Shown here piece after piece: positions 44,189 to 53,599 of a stretch of 64,000 bases of DNA. The translations under genes and the position numbers were made by a program. Numbering within the stretch: the stretch's first letter is position 1; each line of letters begins with the position of its first letter. The stretch is taken from contig NZ_CP014634.1 of the NCBI RefSeq assembly GCF_001586215.1, positions 1,860,001-1,924,000 of the forward strand, in the 5' to 3' direction. The stretch is from Corynebacterium simulans. GTDB lineage: Bacteria; Actinomycetota; Actinomycetes; Mycobacteriales; Mycobacteriaceae. Under the pieces are notes generated by a model that saw only the letters and a program-made list of their open reading frames with translations, was not told the origin of the DNA and searched no databases.

Positions 44189-45922
44189 TCACGATTTGGC
44201 ATCTGGGGCGGTTTCGGCCGCATCTTCGGCGCCGTCTGCAGCGGGTTGTGCGCTCTCACCGTTTTGCGGTTGGGCCTCCCACTGCGTGGTAACCGGCCAC
44301 ATTTCGGTGATGGACTCCCATTCTTCCTTCCAGTCTTCGCCGATGGCTTGGTCTTGGAGCATGCGTACCTGCTTGGCAGGCATCGGCGGCTTGGGCCCCA
44401 GCTTCGGAGGCAGGACGGGGCGGTTGACTTTGGGCGCGAAGGGGGAAAGCGGCACGCGCGGAATGCGTGGTTTGTGGGCAGCCAGGCGGCTGGCCTGGCG
44501 GAAGGAGAAGTGGCCCACGCGCTTGATGGTGGCATAAGGGCGGAAGTACTGCGGGCGACGCAGGCGGCGGGCCACGCGTTCGCCCAGCACAACTCCGGCA
44601 GCCAGCGCACCAGCGATGGCTAGCGCTCGTGACAGGTTGGTAAAGCCGGAGATCATCTGCTCATTCAGCGAGGCGTACATGCCGCGGTAGAGGGTAAGGC
44701 CAGGCAGCATCGGCGTATAGCCCACGATCATTGTGATGAGCGGCGGCATCATGTAGCGGCGCGAGAGCAGGCCGCCGGCCAGGCCCACCGCCGTGGCGGA
44801 GATGCCGCAGGCTACGACGTCGCTCACACCGAAAGGAATGACTACGAAGTAGTAGAAGAGCATACCGGCGCCCGCGGTAAGGCCAGAGACGGTGACCTCA
44901 ATCCAGGAAGCGCCGCAGGCCAGGGCGAAGGCGCCCGAACCGATGCTGCCGCAGAGGATGAGCAGCGGGACCTGGTGATAGACCGGCGGCGCGAGCGTGG
45001 CCAGAGGCGGCAGGGTAAAGCCCATCCAGTCAGAGAACTGAATGCCCACGCCGACGCCGGCGATGATCGCGCCGGTGGCCAGCATGGCTTCGAAGAAGCG
45101 AGCGGCCGATGTTACCGGTGCGCGGGTGATGCCGTCGACCAAACATTGCACCAGGGTAAGGCCGGCGACGAGCACAATAATGCCTGAACCAATGATCTGG
45201 GAAGGCGAGAAGGTAATGCCGATTCCGGCGGCCACGTTGTAGAGGATCGCCGCCGGTACGACGGCGAGGAATCCGCCCATGATGTTTTGGTAGAAGGGCG
45301 GCACGCGGAACCTTGCCGCCCAGGCGTTGACGCCCATAACCAGCAAAGAGACGAAAAACGCCATGACGCCCACCAAGGCGTCGCCGCCGAGCATCACGGA
45401 GAGAATGCCACCCATAACGCCCCAGCCCAAAAGGACAGTAGAAGTCCGATAAGGCGGCTTCATGTTGTTGATCTCGTCCAAGACGTGCTCGGCCATGGCC
45501 GGTGGTGTGGCGCCCGAGCGGATCGAGTAGATCAGGCGGTCTACCGCGGAAAGCTTGGAAAAGTCCACCGAAATTGAAGGGGCCACGCGGAATACGTGTA
45601 GGTTACGGCGGTTAGAACCCGTGCCCATCGCGGTGTGAATGGTGATGGTATTCATCATGATGTCCACATGGCAGTAGTGGAGACCATAGGAAGAAGCCAC
45701 CAGATGAATCTGTGCCTTGGCATCAGAGTTGGCAGTGCCGGCGCTGATTAGGATTTCGCCCACGCGTGCAGCGATTTCCATGACACCAGTGACCTGCGCG
45801 GCGTCGGTTAGATCGACTGGCGCTAGCGGCGATGGTGGTGGTGCGGCCTTTGCCGCATCGATGGTGGCAACGTAGCCGGAAGAAGCGCTAAAACGCTCCC
45901 TCAGCGCGGAAATAAATGACAC
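44189..45922 (-). CDS. thrE: threonine/serine exporter ThrE
   Basis: A 577-residue ThrE-type exporter that moves L-threonine and L-serine out of the cell. Residues 40-200 form the cytosolic ThrE domain (EIAARVGEILISAGTANSDAKAQIH, FRVAPSISVDFSKLSAVDRLI). About ten membrane segments follow (residues 175-460), then a proline- and charge-rich tail of about 100 residues. The start is GTG at 45922. In C. glutamicum thrE directly neighbours the H1-like and otsA genes; here the 35-kb island separates them. Confidence 0.92.
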   Translation of the reverse strand: MSFISALRERFSASSGYVATIDAAKAAPPPSPLAPVDLTDAAQVTGVMEIAARVGEILISAGTANSDAKAQIHLVASSYGLHYCHVDIMMNTITIHTAMGTGSNRRNLHVFRVAPSISVDFSKLSAVDRLIYSIRSGATPPAMAEHVLDEINNMKPPYRTSTVLLGWGVMGGILSVMLGGDALVGVMAFFVSLLVMGVNAWAARFRVPPFYQNIMGGFLAVVPAAILYNVAAGIGITFSPSQIIGSGIIVLVAGLTLVQCLVDGITRAPVTSAARFFEAMLATGAIIAGVGVGIQFSDWMGFTLPPLATLAPPVYHQVPLLILCGSIGSGAFALACGASWIEVTVSGLTAGAGMLFYYFVVIPFGVSDVVACGISATAVGLAGGLLSRRYMMPPLITMIVGYTPMLPGLTLYRGMYASLNEQMISGFTNLSRALAIAGALAAGVVLGERVARRLRRPQYFRPYATIKRVGHFSFRQASRLAAHKPRIPRVPLSPFAPKVNRPVLPPKLGPKPPMPAKQVRMLQDQAIGEDWKEEWESITEMWPVTTQWEAQPQNGESAQPAADGAEDAAETAPDAKS

Positions 45923-46059
45923 GCAACAAACCCTTAAAAACCGATTGAGACTCTTGCTTGCACTCTATCCGCTGGGGTTGCGCGACGCACGGGCCACCCC
46001 AGTGTTTTCGTCCGCTCGCCTGCTCGGGTACGATTCTTCGCAGCGGTTCAATCCGCGGT

Positions 46060-46132
46060 GCTGGAGTGGCGCAATTGGTAGCGCAACGCACTTGTAATGC
46101 GTAGGTTGCGAGTTCAAGTCTCGTCTCCAGCT
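46060..46132 (+). tRNA. tRNA-Thr (anticodon TGT)
   Basis: A 73-nt cloverleaf: acceptor GCTGGAG/CTCCAGC, D stem GCGC/GCGC, anticodon stem ACGCA/TGCGT with loop CTTGTAA giving anticodon TGT, and T loop TTCAAGT. CCA is not encoded. It lies between thrE and the AT-richer ABC/two-component block. Confidence 0.95.
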
Positions 46133-46137
46133 CAATG

Positions 46138-46170
46138 GCCCTGGTGAAATTTATTTCTACCGGGGCTAAT
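46138..46170 (+). terminator. hairpin terminator after tRNA-Thr
   Basis: GCCCTGGT pairs with ACCGGGGC (one G-T wobble), extended by GAAAT/ATTTC, and is followed by TAATTTCATT. It sits 6 bp after the tRNA. Confidence 0.6.
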
Positions 46171-46231
46171 TTCATTGGAAAGCAACGCCGAGCTTCTGAC
46201 TTGGCAGTCGCCGACTGAGATTAATACCCCG

Positions 46232-46263
46232 TGACAATTGTCATCGCCGACTAATGACAATTG
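46232..46263. promoter_or_regulatory. repeated operator-like motif upstream of ABC/two-component operon
   Basis: TGACAATTGTCA (46232-46243) is a perfect 12-bp palindrome. TGACAATTG recurs at 46255-46263, 23 bp downstream, about two helical turns. It lies 40-70 bp before the ATPase gene. A site for the response regulator at 49020 would be a natural reading. Confidence 0.5.
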
Positions 46264-46302
46264 CTATACGTACTCTTCGCGGTGTCGCATGAGACTTGAA
46301 CC

Positions 46303-47202
46303 ATGGCAAACACGGAGTCCACGTTAAGAGTTGAATCACTAACAAAGTCATTTGGTGAGGTTTGTGCAGTAAAGGACCTCAGTTTCTCGATTGAGCGCGG
46401 TGAGGTCGTAGCCCTTTTGGGACCTAATGGTGCGGGTAAGACTTCCACCATCGATCTCATCTTGGGCCTAAGCAAACCAGATTCAGGAAACATTGAAGTA
46501 TGCGGGATGACGCCGCGCAACGCGGTGGTGCTCGGTCGAGTTTCTGCAATGATGCAGTCGGGAGGCCTGCTTCCTAACTTAAAGGTTCGCGAAACGGTTG
46601 AGCTTATGGCCAGTTTCCATCGTGATTCCTTAAGCGCAGAGGAAGCGTTAGAACGCGCTGGTGCTGGCGAGTTTGCAGAACGGTACGTGGGTAAATGCTC
46701 AGGAGGCCAGCAACAAAAGCTACGTTTTGCAATGGCTTTGGTCAGCAATCCTGAACTCATCGTCTTAGACGAACCTACAGCTGGCGTGGATGTAGAAGCT
46801 CGACGCGATTTTTGGGCGAATATACGTGAAGATGCTCGCGAGGGACGAACCGTTATCTTCGCTACCCATTATTTGGAAGAAGCCGACGATTTTGCAGATC
46901 GAATCGTGATGATGAATCACGGTGTCCTTGTAGCGGACGGCAGCCCACAGGAGCTACGAGCGCAAGTTTCAGGAAAAACAATTCATGCCAAACTTCAAGC
47001 TTCGCAGTCAGAAGTGGAACAAGCATTAAGAGATTTTCCTCAGATATCGCTCGATATGCGCAGGGAAGAATTCGTTTTGGTAGCCGAGGATACTGACAAA
47101 ATCGCACGCTTGCTTTTAACTCGAGGTCTTGCGAGAGACATCAGCATTACTGCGCGCAGCCTTGATGACGCCTTTATCGACCTAGCTCATCAGGAAAGGT
47201 AG
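46303..47202 (+). CDS. ABC exporter ATP-binding protein
   Basis: A 299-residue ATPase with GPNGAGKTS, CSGGQQQKLRFAMAL, LIVLDEPTAGVD and FATHYLEEADD, as in ABC-2 export systems. The C-terminal extension (about residue 225 on) is typical of this group. It is followed 2 bp later by its permease and then by a two-component system, a layout common for antimicrobial-peptide or toxin-sensing export. Base composition is clearly more AT-rich than the flanks, suggesting acquisition next to the tRNA. Confidence 0.88.
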   Translation: MANTESTLRVESLTKSFGEVCAVKDLSFSIERGEVVALLGPNGAGKTSTIDLILGLSKPDSGNIEVCGMTPRNAVVLGRVSAMMQSGGLLPNLKVRETVELMASFHRDSLSAEEALERAGAGEFAERYVGKCSGGQQQKLRFAMALVSNPELIVLDEPTAGVDVEARRDFWANIREDAREGRTVIFATHYLEEADDFADRIVMMNHGVLVADGSPQELRAQVSGKTIHAKLQASQSEVEQALRDFPQISLDMRREEFVLVAEDTDKIARLLLTRGLARDISITARSLDDAFIDLAHQER

Positions 47203-47204
47203 AT

Positions 47205-47927
47205 ATGTATTTATACAAATTGGAAATGAAGCGCATTTTGCGCAATGTCCGTGGTCTAGTTTTCGTCGTGGTTATCCCCATTGCCTTTCTGTTCATATTT
47301 GCTACTGCAGACTATGCACAGCAGGAATATGGGAATGGAAACTGGGCAGCAAATATCTTAATAAGTCTTGCCCTTTATGCTGGGTTAATGGCGACTGCTG
47401 GAACTGGTGCAGCAGTTGGCATCGAAAGAGCAAGTGGGTGGAGTCGACAGCTGCGCTTAACTCCTCTTCGCCCAATTAACTATGTAGGAGCTAAAGCCAC
47501 AGCGGGATTAGCTCTGAGCGGTATAGCCTTGCTCACGGTTTATATCTGTGGACCGCTGGTCCATGCACACATGCCGGCTCTGGCTTGGGCTCAGTCTTTT
47601 GTCATCGCATGGTTGGGCTCAATCATTTTTATGTCTTTTGGGTTGTTCATGGGATACCTTTTGCCTGCAGAGACCACAATGCAGGTAGTTGGGCCTTTGT
47701 TAGCGTTGCTGTCTTTCCTCGGGGGAGTATTTATGCCACTGACTCCTGGATCGACTTTCGACAAGATTGGAAGTCTTACCCCGCTCTACGGACTTCATAA
47801 GTTGGCGCTTTCGCCGATGGACGCGAGCAACTTTTCGTGGGCTGCAGTGGCCAATGTTGTGGTTTGGCTGTTCGTATTCTTGGTCGGTGCAGCCCGGAAG
47901 ATGCGCTATGATACGGCTCGGGTTTAG
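47205..47927 (+). CDS. ABC-2 type exporter permease
   Basis: A 240-residue protein with six hydrophobic segments (VFVVVIPIAFLFIFA, LISLALYAGLMATAGTGAAVG, ALAGIALLTVYICG-like, FVIAWLGSIIFMSFGLFMGYL, LLALLSFLGGVFMPL, NVVVWLFVFLVGA) and the ABC-2 FLGGVFMPLTPGSTF motif. It is the partner of the ATPase at 46303. It ends 13 bp before the sensor kinase gene. Confidence 0.86.
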   Translation: MYLYKLEMKRILRNVRGLVFVVVIPIAFLFIFATADYAQQEYGNGNWAANILISLALYAGLMATAGTGAAVGIERASGWSRQLRLTPLRPINYVGAKATAGLALSGIALLTVYICGPLVHAHMPALAWAQSFVIAWLGSIIFMSFGLFMGYLLPAETTMQVVGPLLALLSFLGGVFMPLTPGSTFDKIGSLTPLYGLHKLALSPMDASNFSWAAVANVVVWLFVFLVGAARKMRYDTARV

Positions 47928-47940
47928 CTAAGATGAAAAA

Positions 47941-49020
47941 GTGATGACTCGGTATATTACCTGGCCAAACAGTATTTGGGCCATTTTCTGGTTGGCCCTT
48001 ACTGTTCCAATTCTTTTGACGGTTCGAAGCCACCCGTATCCGGTTTCAAGCGCGGTTCTTGTTCTTTGCTGCGTATTTTGTCTCATTGGTTCCTGGGCTA
48101 TCGCAATCGATGATCTGCGCCTAGGTGTGATGCGGGTCAATCTCCGTGCAGTTTCGTTGTTAGTGGTTGGAACCTTTCTCGCACTGATCGTGCTTAATCT
48201 TGTCGGAACCGATGCGATTCAACTTGCATACTTCATTGCCTCGGCTGTTGCATTTGTATTTCCGTGGCAGGTTTCCCTGCCTTTTACTGCAGTCGCCGCG
48301 ATAGCGATTCCTCAGTCGCTATGGCCGTTCGGCCACTTGTCTTTGATTACAACCGGCATTGCCTGTTTAGCAAGCCGAATGGCGATTATTAGCCAAGCGC
48401 AAAGGAAGATACAGGAAGCTCGATCCCAAGAACTCGAAGTAAACGAAGAGCGCAACCGCATGGCTCGCGACATGCACGATATTTTGGGACATTCTCTCAC
48501 AACGGTGACACTTAAAGCGGAGCTTGCAAAGAAGCTCATTGAGCTCGACCCGAATACGGCGAAGTCACAAATTGCAGAAATTGAGGAAATCTCGAGGTCT
48601 GCGCTGGCAGAAGTTCGCACCGCAATAAATGGCTATCGAGAGCTCAGCCTTTCCGGTGAACTAGCTCGGGCATTAAGCCTCCTTCAAAGCGCAGGTATTA
48701 AAGCGAAGATGCCGAATTCGGTAGATGAAGTACAGGTTGATTTGAGGGAAGTGTTTGCTTGGGTAGTGCGTGAAGGGACTACGAATGTTGTCCGACATTC
48801 CGGTGCAAAGAGATGCTCCATCAGTCTGACCTCCAAATCTGTATTGATTGAAGACGACGGAGTCGGAATAGCAGAGATAAGGGAAGGAAATGGTCTGCGA
48901 GGGCTGCGGGAGCGATGCCAAAATAACGGAGTCGAATTGTGCTTGGGTGAAACCACCATGGGAGGTCTGAAGCTTACAGCCCAGGCCGTTCAAACCGGGC
49001 CATGGGCTAAGGAGCATTAA
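47941..49020 (+). CDS. sensor histidine kinase (HisKA_3, DesK-like)
   Basis: 359 residues: about five membrane helices (residues 10-150), then the dimerisation helix ERNRMARDMHDILGHSLTTVTLKAELA with phospho-acceptor His in MHDILGH. A HATPase domain follows with VREGTTNVVRHSGA and DDGVGI, GLRGLRERC. This is the NarL-partner class. GTG 47941 and ATG 47944 are both possible. The gene overlaps its regulator by one base (TAATG). It probably senses a compound exported by the adjacent ABC pair. Confidence 0.88.
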   Translation: MMTRYITWPNSIWAIFWLALTVPILLTVRSHPYPVSSAVLVLCCVFCLIGSWAIAIDDLRLGVMRVNLRAVSLLVVGTFLALIVLNLVGTDAIQLAYFIASAVAFVFPWQVSLPFTAVAAIAIPQSLWPFGHLSLITTGIACLASRMAIISQAQRKIQEARSQELEVNEERNRMARDMHDILGHSLTTVTLKAELAKKLIELDPNTAKSQIAEIEEISRSALAEVRTAINGYRELSLSGELARALSLLQSAGIKAKMPNSVDEVQVDLREVFAWVVREGTTNVVRHSGAKRCSISLTSKSVLIEDDGVGIAEIREGNGLRGLRERCQNNGVELCLGETTMGGLKLTAQAVQTGPWAKEH

Positions 49021-49631
49021 TGATAAAAGTGATGCTTGCTGATGATCAGGCTATGGTGCGAGGCGCATTAAGCGCCTTGCTTAGCTTGGAAAGTGACATT
49101 GAGGTAGTGGCCGACGTTGGCGACGGAAGCGAGGTCATGGAGGTCGCCTCGGTGGCTTGTCCTGATGTTATTTTGATGGATGTAGATATGCCGAATGTGG
49201 ACGGTCTGACTGCTACGAAACGCCTTAGAGAAGCGCTACCGCAGGTAAAGATATTGATAGTTACAACGTTCGGGCGCCCGGGTTTCTTGCGTCGCGCGGT
49301 TTCCGCGGGAGCACATGGCTTCATCGTTAAAGACGCGCCTGCCGCAGAGCTCGCTGATGCGGTGCGCCGAGTTCACTCCGGCTTGCGTGTAGTTGATCCC
49401 AAACTTGCTGCAGATTCTTTTCTATTCGGTGAATCGCCTCTCACCGTTCGAGAATCCGAAGTGCTTCAAGCAGCCGCCGATGGTGCGGTCGTCGCGGAAA
49501 TCGCGAAGCGGGTTAACTTATCGGAGGGCACGGTGCGCAATCACTTGTCGCGTGCGATGGCTAAGACTGGTGCTGACACTCGTGCAGCGGCAGTAAATCT
49601 TGCCATTGAGCGGGGCTGGATTATCAGTTGA
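49020..49631 (+). CDS. NarL/LuxR-family response regulator
   Basis: A 203-residue regulator. The receiver domain has phospho-acceptor Asp in DVILMDVDMPNVDG and acidic pocket ADDQ. A LuxR-type HTH (LTVRESEVLQAAADGAVVAEIAKRVNLSEGTVRNHLSRAMAKTGADTR) lies at residues 135-195. It is the fourth gene of an ATPase-permease-kinase-regulator operon. It may bind the repeated motif at 46232-46263. The end is 7 bp from the convergent tetR-type gene. Confidence 0.9.
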   Translation: MIKVMLADDQAMVRGALSALLSLESDIEVVADVGDGSEVMEVASVACPDVILMDVDMPNVDGLTATKRLREALPQVKILIVTTFGRPGFLRRAVSAGAHGFIVKDAPAAELADAVRRVHSGLRVVDPKLAADSFLFGESPLTVRESEVLQAAADGAVVAEIAKRVNLSEGTVRNHLSRAMAKTGADTRAAAVNLAIERGWIIS

Positions 49632-49637
49632 CGTTGC

Positions 49638-50195
49638 TTAATCTTTAAGCGGTGCGGTTTGTAGCTTTCCTGAATCTAGGAATTCCAAGACGAGTTCCAC
49701 TGTCTTTTTGCGAGTAGCTGTGGGTATCTTTCGTTCAGTCAAGTGGTCGTGGACCCAGAGGCCATTGCCAAGGATGGTGGCGATGAGCGCGGTTTGGTCA
49801 TCAGCTGCCGGATCTGGCAGCCAGCGCTTGTCGACGTCGCGCCATTGTTCCATGAAGTCCGGGTGTTGCTGAGAGTGGATGCTCATCAGCAATTCGATCA
49901 GAGGGTCGTTCTTGCCTAGGGATTGCACGAGTGCGCGCAGGCGCTCCTTTTTGTCTAGCTCCGCGGCCTGCTTGCCGCCGGCTAGCTCTTCGAGTTCCGC
50001 TTCCCAGCGCGCGGCGCAGAAGCGGTGGCACTCGATGAGTAGATCGTGGCGGGAAGGAAAGTGATAGATGAGCCCGGACTTTGACATTCCCGTGGCGGTT
50101 GCCAGCGCGTCGTAGGTCACGGCATGCACGCCCTCGTTCTCGATGATGGTGAGGGCGGCTTTTAGCACTTCGGTCTTTTTACTGATGCGCGGCAT
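49638..50195 (-). CDS. cgmR: TetR-family multidrug efflux regulator, CgmR-like
   Basis: A 185-residue TetR protein whose HTH region (TYDALATATGMSKSGLIYHFPSRHDLLIECH) is very close to C. glutamicum CgmR (YDSLAEATGLSKSGLIYHFPSRHALLL as remembered). CgmR represses the adjacent MFS pump gene and is released by cationic drugs such as ethidium. Here it overlaps the MFS gene by 17 bp and lies downstream in the same transcript, consistent with autoregulation. It also sits beside pqo as in C. glutamicum. Confidence 0.8.
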   Translation of the reverse strand: MPRISKKTEVLKAALTIIENEGVHAVTYDALATATGMSKSGLIYHFPSRHDLLIECHRFCAARWEAELEELAGGKQAAELDKKERLRALVQSLGKNDPLIELLMSIHSQQHPDFMEQWRDVDKRWLPDPAADDQTALIATILGNGLWVHDHLTERKIPTATRKKTVELVLEFLDSGKLQTAPLKD

Positions 50196-51678
50196 CGTAG
50201 CCTCCCGACTTCGGGTTGTTTTTAAACAAATAGCCGGTCACTGCGGCGAAGAGCAGCATCATCGCGAGCAAGCCGCCGAGGGTCGTGAGGTAAGCGTTGT
50301 CGTAGGCGGCTGCGGCGAGGTCGTGGGTCGCGGCGTCGTAAAGCGCCTGCATGCCCTCGATATCCGCGGTTAGATTGCGGGAGTAAAGCAAAGGCACAAT
50401 GGAGCCGGTGATAGCGATGGATAGCAGCGTGCCGAGCTCGTAGGAGACCTCCTCGACGCCTGCGGCCATGCCGGAACGATAGGGTGGTGCCGCGCCGATG
50501 ATGGCGGTTGAGGCCACGGACATCGTGAGCCCCGCGCCGATGCCCATGCAGAGCAGCCCCGCAACGAAGCACCAAAAGATGCCGTGGTGGCCCGCCCACA
50601 TCGCGATGGCGATGCCCGCAGCCATGAAAACAAACCCGCCGGCGATGATGGGCAGAAAGCCCCAGCGGTGCAGGTTGGCGCCGCCTAGGGTGGACATCGG
50701 AAGTGCCGCAATCGCCACCGCAGAAATGGTGATTCCCGCATGCAGGGGGCTTAAACCATTGACCATCTGCAGCTTCTGCGTGGTGAGCATCTCCAGCCCG
50801 GACATGCCAAACATTGCGCCGCCCGCGGCAATGACGCCGCCTGTGAAGATGGGGGAGCGGAAGATGTCGAAGGTGAGCATCGGCTCAGAAAGCTGCTTTT
50901 GGCGGCGTGCAAACGCGAAGCTGCCGATGCCGCAGGCCACCAGCGCGCCGCCGGCCAGCCCATAATGGGAACCCGCCACCGACTTAATGGCCAGCACCAG
51001 GGAAGAAAGCGTAATAAGCGCATAGAGCGAGGATGCGAAATCCCAGTGCTTGTCCGGGTTCGGTTGGTTGGGCGGTGCCAAAAGGAAGGTCAGCAAGAGC
51101 GCGACGAGCACGATGGGCACGTTGATGAGAAAGACCGAGCCCCACCAGAAGTGCTCGAGGAGGAATCCGCCGACGGTAGGGCCGGCTGCAGCGCCCACGA
51201 CCGCAACGGAGGCCCAGATGCCGATCGCGGTGTTGCGCTCGATTTCATCGTCGAAGGTCAGGCGAATCAGTGCCAAAGTAGCGGGCATCATCACGGCAGC
51301 GCCGAGGCCCAAGAATGCGCGTGCAGCCACCAAGAACCACGCGCCGGGGGCGAGCGCGGCGGCGAGGGATGCGCTGCCGAAAAGCACAAGGCCGATGACG
51401 AACATGCGGCGATGCCCAATGCGATCTCCCAGGGTGCCCGTGCCCAGCAATAAGCCGGCCAGCACTAACGCATAGGCGTTGATGATCCATAGCTGCTGGG
51501 TAGAGGTGGTGTGGAGCTGATCCGTCAGTGCCGGGAGGGCGGTGTAAAGGATTGAGTTATCGAGGCCGACCATGAGTAGGCCGAGCGAGATCACGGCAAA
51601 GAAAGTCCAGCGCTGTACGGCGGTGGACTCGGTGGTAGTGGCGGTGCTATTGGAATGGACTAAATCGGTGGCGGACAT
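50179..51678 (-). CDS. cgmA: MFS multidrug efflux transporter (DHA2, CgmA-like)
   Basis: A 499-residue 14-helix drug:H+ antiporter. The MFS motif A region LGDRIGHRRMFVIG, motif C-like AAGPTVGGFLLEHFWWGSVFLINVP and the N-terminal LGLLMVGLDNSILYTALPAL (motif D1) are present. It probably exports cationic dyes and disinfectants from the cytoplasm. It is first in an operon with the regulator and has a GAACGTTC palindrome just upstream. Divergent from pqo. Confidence 0.82.
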   Translation of the reverse strand: MSATDLVHSNSTATTTESTAVQRWTFFAVISLGLLMVGLDNSILYTALPALTDQLHTTSTQQLWIINAYALVLAGLLLGTGTLGDRIGHRRMFVIGLVLFGSASLAAALAPGAWFLVAARAFLGLGAAVMMPATLALIRLTFDDEIERNTAIGIWASVAVVGAAAGPTVGGFLLEHFWWGSVFLINVPIVLVALLLTFLLAPPNQPNPDKHWDFASSLYALITLSSLVLAIKSVAGSHYGLAGGALVACGIGSFAFARRQKQLSEPMLTFDIFRSPIFTGGVIAAGGAMFGMSGLEMLTTQKLQMVNGLSPLHAGITISAVAIAALPMSTLGGANLHRWGFLPIIAGGFVFMAAGIAIAMWAGHHGIFWCFVAGLLCMGIGAGLTMSVASTAIIGAAPPYRSGMAAGVEEVSYELGTLLSIAITGSIVPLLYSRNLTADIEGMQALYDAATHDLAAAAYDNAYLTTLGGLLAMMLLFAAVTGYLFKNNPKSGGYDAAHQ

Positions 51679-51689
51679 CGTATGAAAAT

Positions 51690-51704
51690 GTACCGAACGT
51701 TCAT
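51690..51704. promoter_or_regulatory. candidate CgmR operator
   Basis: GTACCGAACGTTCAT contains the perfect 8-bp palindrome GAACGTTC and lies 12 bp upstream of the MFS start. TGTACCGA at its left resembles the half-site I recall from the C. glutamicum cgmA operator. Confidence 0.45.
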
Positions 51705-51851
51705 TATAGTTTCAAACGCTCGAATGTGGCCTGTGTTTTGTATCACCAGTCAGGGGGCTTGGTGAGTCTTGAGTAAAAAGCTGGCACAAAGGGGAATTAA
51801 TAAGGACACTGGATGGAGAAACTATTTACTATTCCTGAAAGAAGTAGTGAT

Positions 51852-53588
51852 ATGGCAAAGAATTACGCAGAACAGATCGTAGAAACTCTCGAGGCGCAAG
51901 GCGTCGAGCGCATTTATGGTCTGGTTGGTGACTCCCTGAACCCAATCGTGGATGCGGTGCGCCGTTCCTCCATCGAATGGGTCCACGTCCGCAACGAGGA
52001 AGCTGCTGCTTTTGCTGCTGAGGCAGACTCTCTGACCACCGGCAAGCTCGCCGTGTGTGCGGCTTCCTGCGGCCCGGGCAACACCCACTTGGTGCAGGGG
52101 CTTTACGACGCCCACCGCAACGGCGCCAAGGTTCTGGCCATCGCATCCCACATCCCATCTCGCCAGATTGGCTCCAAGTTCTTCCAGGAGACCCACCCGG
52201 AGATGCTCTTCACCGAGTGCTCCGCTTACTGCGAGATGGTCAACTCCGCTGACCAGGGCGGTGTCATTTTGCACCACGCTATCCAGTCCACCATGGCTGG
52301 CAAGGGCGTTTCCGTGCTCGTTATCCCAGGCGACGTTTCCACGCAGGAGGCTGAAGATGATACCTTCACCACCTCCACCATCTCCGCTGGACGTCCAGTT
52401 GTCTTCCCGGATCCGGCTGAAGCAGCCGCGCTAACCCAGGCTATTAATGAGGCTAAGACCGTCGCGCTCTTCGTCGGTGCTGGCGTCAAGGATGCCCGCG
52501 AGCAGGTGCTGGCGCTGGCGGAAAAGATTAAGGCGCCAATCGGCCACGCGCTGGGCGGCAAGATGTACATCCAGTACGACAACCCGTTCGACGTCGGCAT
52601 GTCCGGCCTTCTGGGCTACGGCGCGGCACACGACGCCACCCACGAGGCCGACCTGCTTATCCTTCTGGGCACCGACTTCCCGTACAACGACTTCTTGCCC
52701 AAGGGCAACGTCGCACAGGTCGACATTGACGGCTCCCACATCGGCCGCCGCACCAAGATTAAGTACCCGGTTACCGGTGACGTGGCTGCCACCATCGAGA
52801 ACATCCTTCCGCACATTGATGAGAAGAAGGATCGCCGCTTCCTCGACAAGATGCTCAAGGAGCACTACAACAAGCTCAACCACGTGGTGGAGGCATACAC
52901 TAAGAAGGCTGAGAAGATGAAGCCTATCCACCCAGAGTTCGTGGCCAACATCATCGATGAAGAAGCAGCTGACAACGCCGTCTTCACCGTCGACACCGGC
53001 ATGTGCAACGTCTGGGGCGCTCGCTACATCACCCCGAATGGCAAGCGTGAGCAGATCGGTTCCTTCCGCCACGGCACCATGGCTAACGCACTGCCGATGG
53101 CCATCGGCGCACAGGCCGCTAACGAAGGTCGCCAGGTCATCTCCTTCTCCGGTGATGGTGGACTGTCCATGCTGATGGGTGAGCTGCTGACTGTGAAGCT
53201 GCACAACCTGCCGGTGAAGACCTTCGTCTTCAACAACTCCTCGCTGGGCATGGTCAAGCTGGAGATGCTGGTCCAGGGTCTGCCAGAGCACGAGACCGAC
53301 CATGAGCACGTGGATTATGCCGCGATCGCAGAGGCTGCCGGCATCAAGCACATCCACATCGAGGACCCGAAGAAGGCCCGCAAGCAGATTCGCGAGGCCA
53401 TGGATTTCGATGGCCCGGTTCTGGTTGACATGATCACCGACCCGAACGCTCTTTCCATCCCGCCGACACTGACCTTCGAGCAGCTGCTGGGCTTCTCCAA
53501 GGCCGCCACCCGCACCGTCTTTGGCGGCGGCGTTGGTCAGATGCTGCAGCTCGCGCAGTCCAACCTGCGCAACATTCCGCGCCCGTAG
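51852..53588 (+). CDS. pqo: pyruvate:quinone oxidoreductase (pyruvate dehydrogenase, PoxB type)
   Basis: A 578-residue ThDP/FAD enzyme that oxidises pyruvate to acetate plus CO2 and passes electrons to menaquinone at the membrane. The N-terminal ThDP domain has GLVGDSLNPIVDA and the catalytic Glu in RNEEAAAFAA; the C-terminal ThDP domain has GDGGLSMLMGEL...NNSSLGM; the C-terminal tail would bind lipid. The start at 51852 (MAKNYAEQIVETLEAQG) matches the family length; an in-frame ATG at 51813 would add 13 atypical residues. Neighbourhood with cgmA/cgmR matches C. glutamicum. Confidence 0.9.
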   Translation: MAKNYAEQIVETLEAQGVERIYGLVGDSLNPIVDAVRRSSIEWVHVRNEEAAAFAAEADSLTTGKLAVCAASCGPGNTHLVQGLYDAHRNGAKVLAIASHIPSRQIGSKFFQETHPEMLFTECSAYCEMVNSADQGGVILHHAIQSTMAGKGVSVLVIPGDVSTQEAEDDTFTTSTISAGRPVVFPDPAEAAALTQAINEAKTVALFVGAGVKDAREQVLALAEKIKAPIGHALGGKMYIQYDNPFDVGMSGLLGYGAAHDATHEADLLILLGTDFPYNDFLPKGNVAQVDIDGSHIGRRTKIKYPVTGDVAATIENILPHIDEKKDRRFLDKMLKEHYNKLNHVVEAYTKKAEKMKPIHPEFVANIIDEEAADNAVFTVDTGMCNVWGARYITPNGKREQIGSFRHGTMANALPMAIGAQAANEGRQVISFSGDGGLSMLMGELLTVKLHNLPVKTFVFNNSSLGMVKLEMLVQGLPEHETDHEHVDYAAIAEAAGIKHIHIEDPKKARKQIREAMDFDGPVLVDMITDPNALSIPPTLTFEQLLGFSKAATRTVFGGGVGQMLQLAQSNLRNIPRP

Positions 53589-53599
53589 GCGGCTAGCCG

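Noticed and set aside
46060..49640. Integrative element using the tRNA-Thr 3' end as attachment site
   Set aside because: No integrase is visible and no repeat of the tRNA 3' end was found after the two-component genes.
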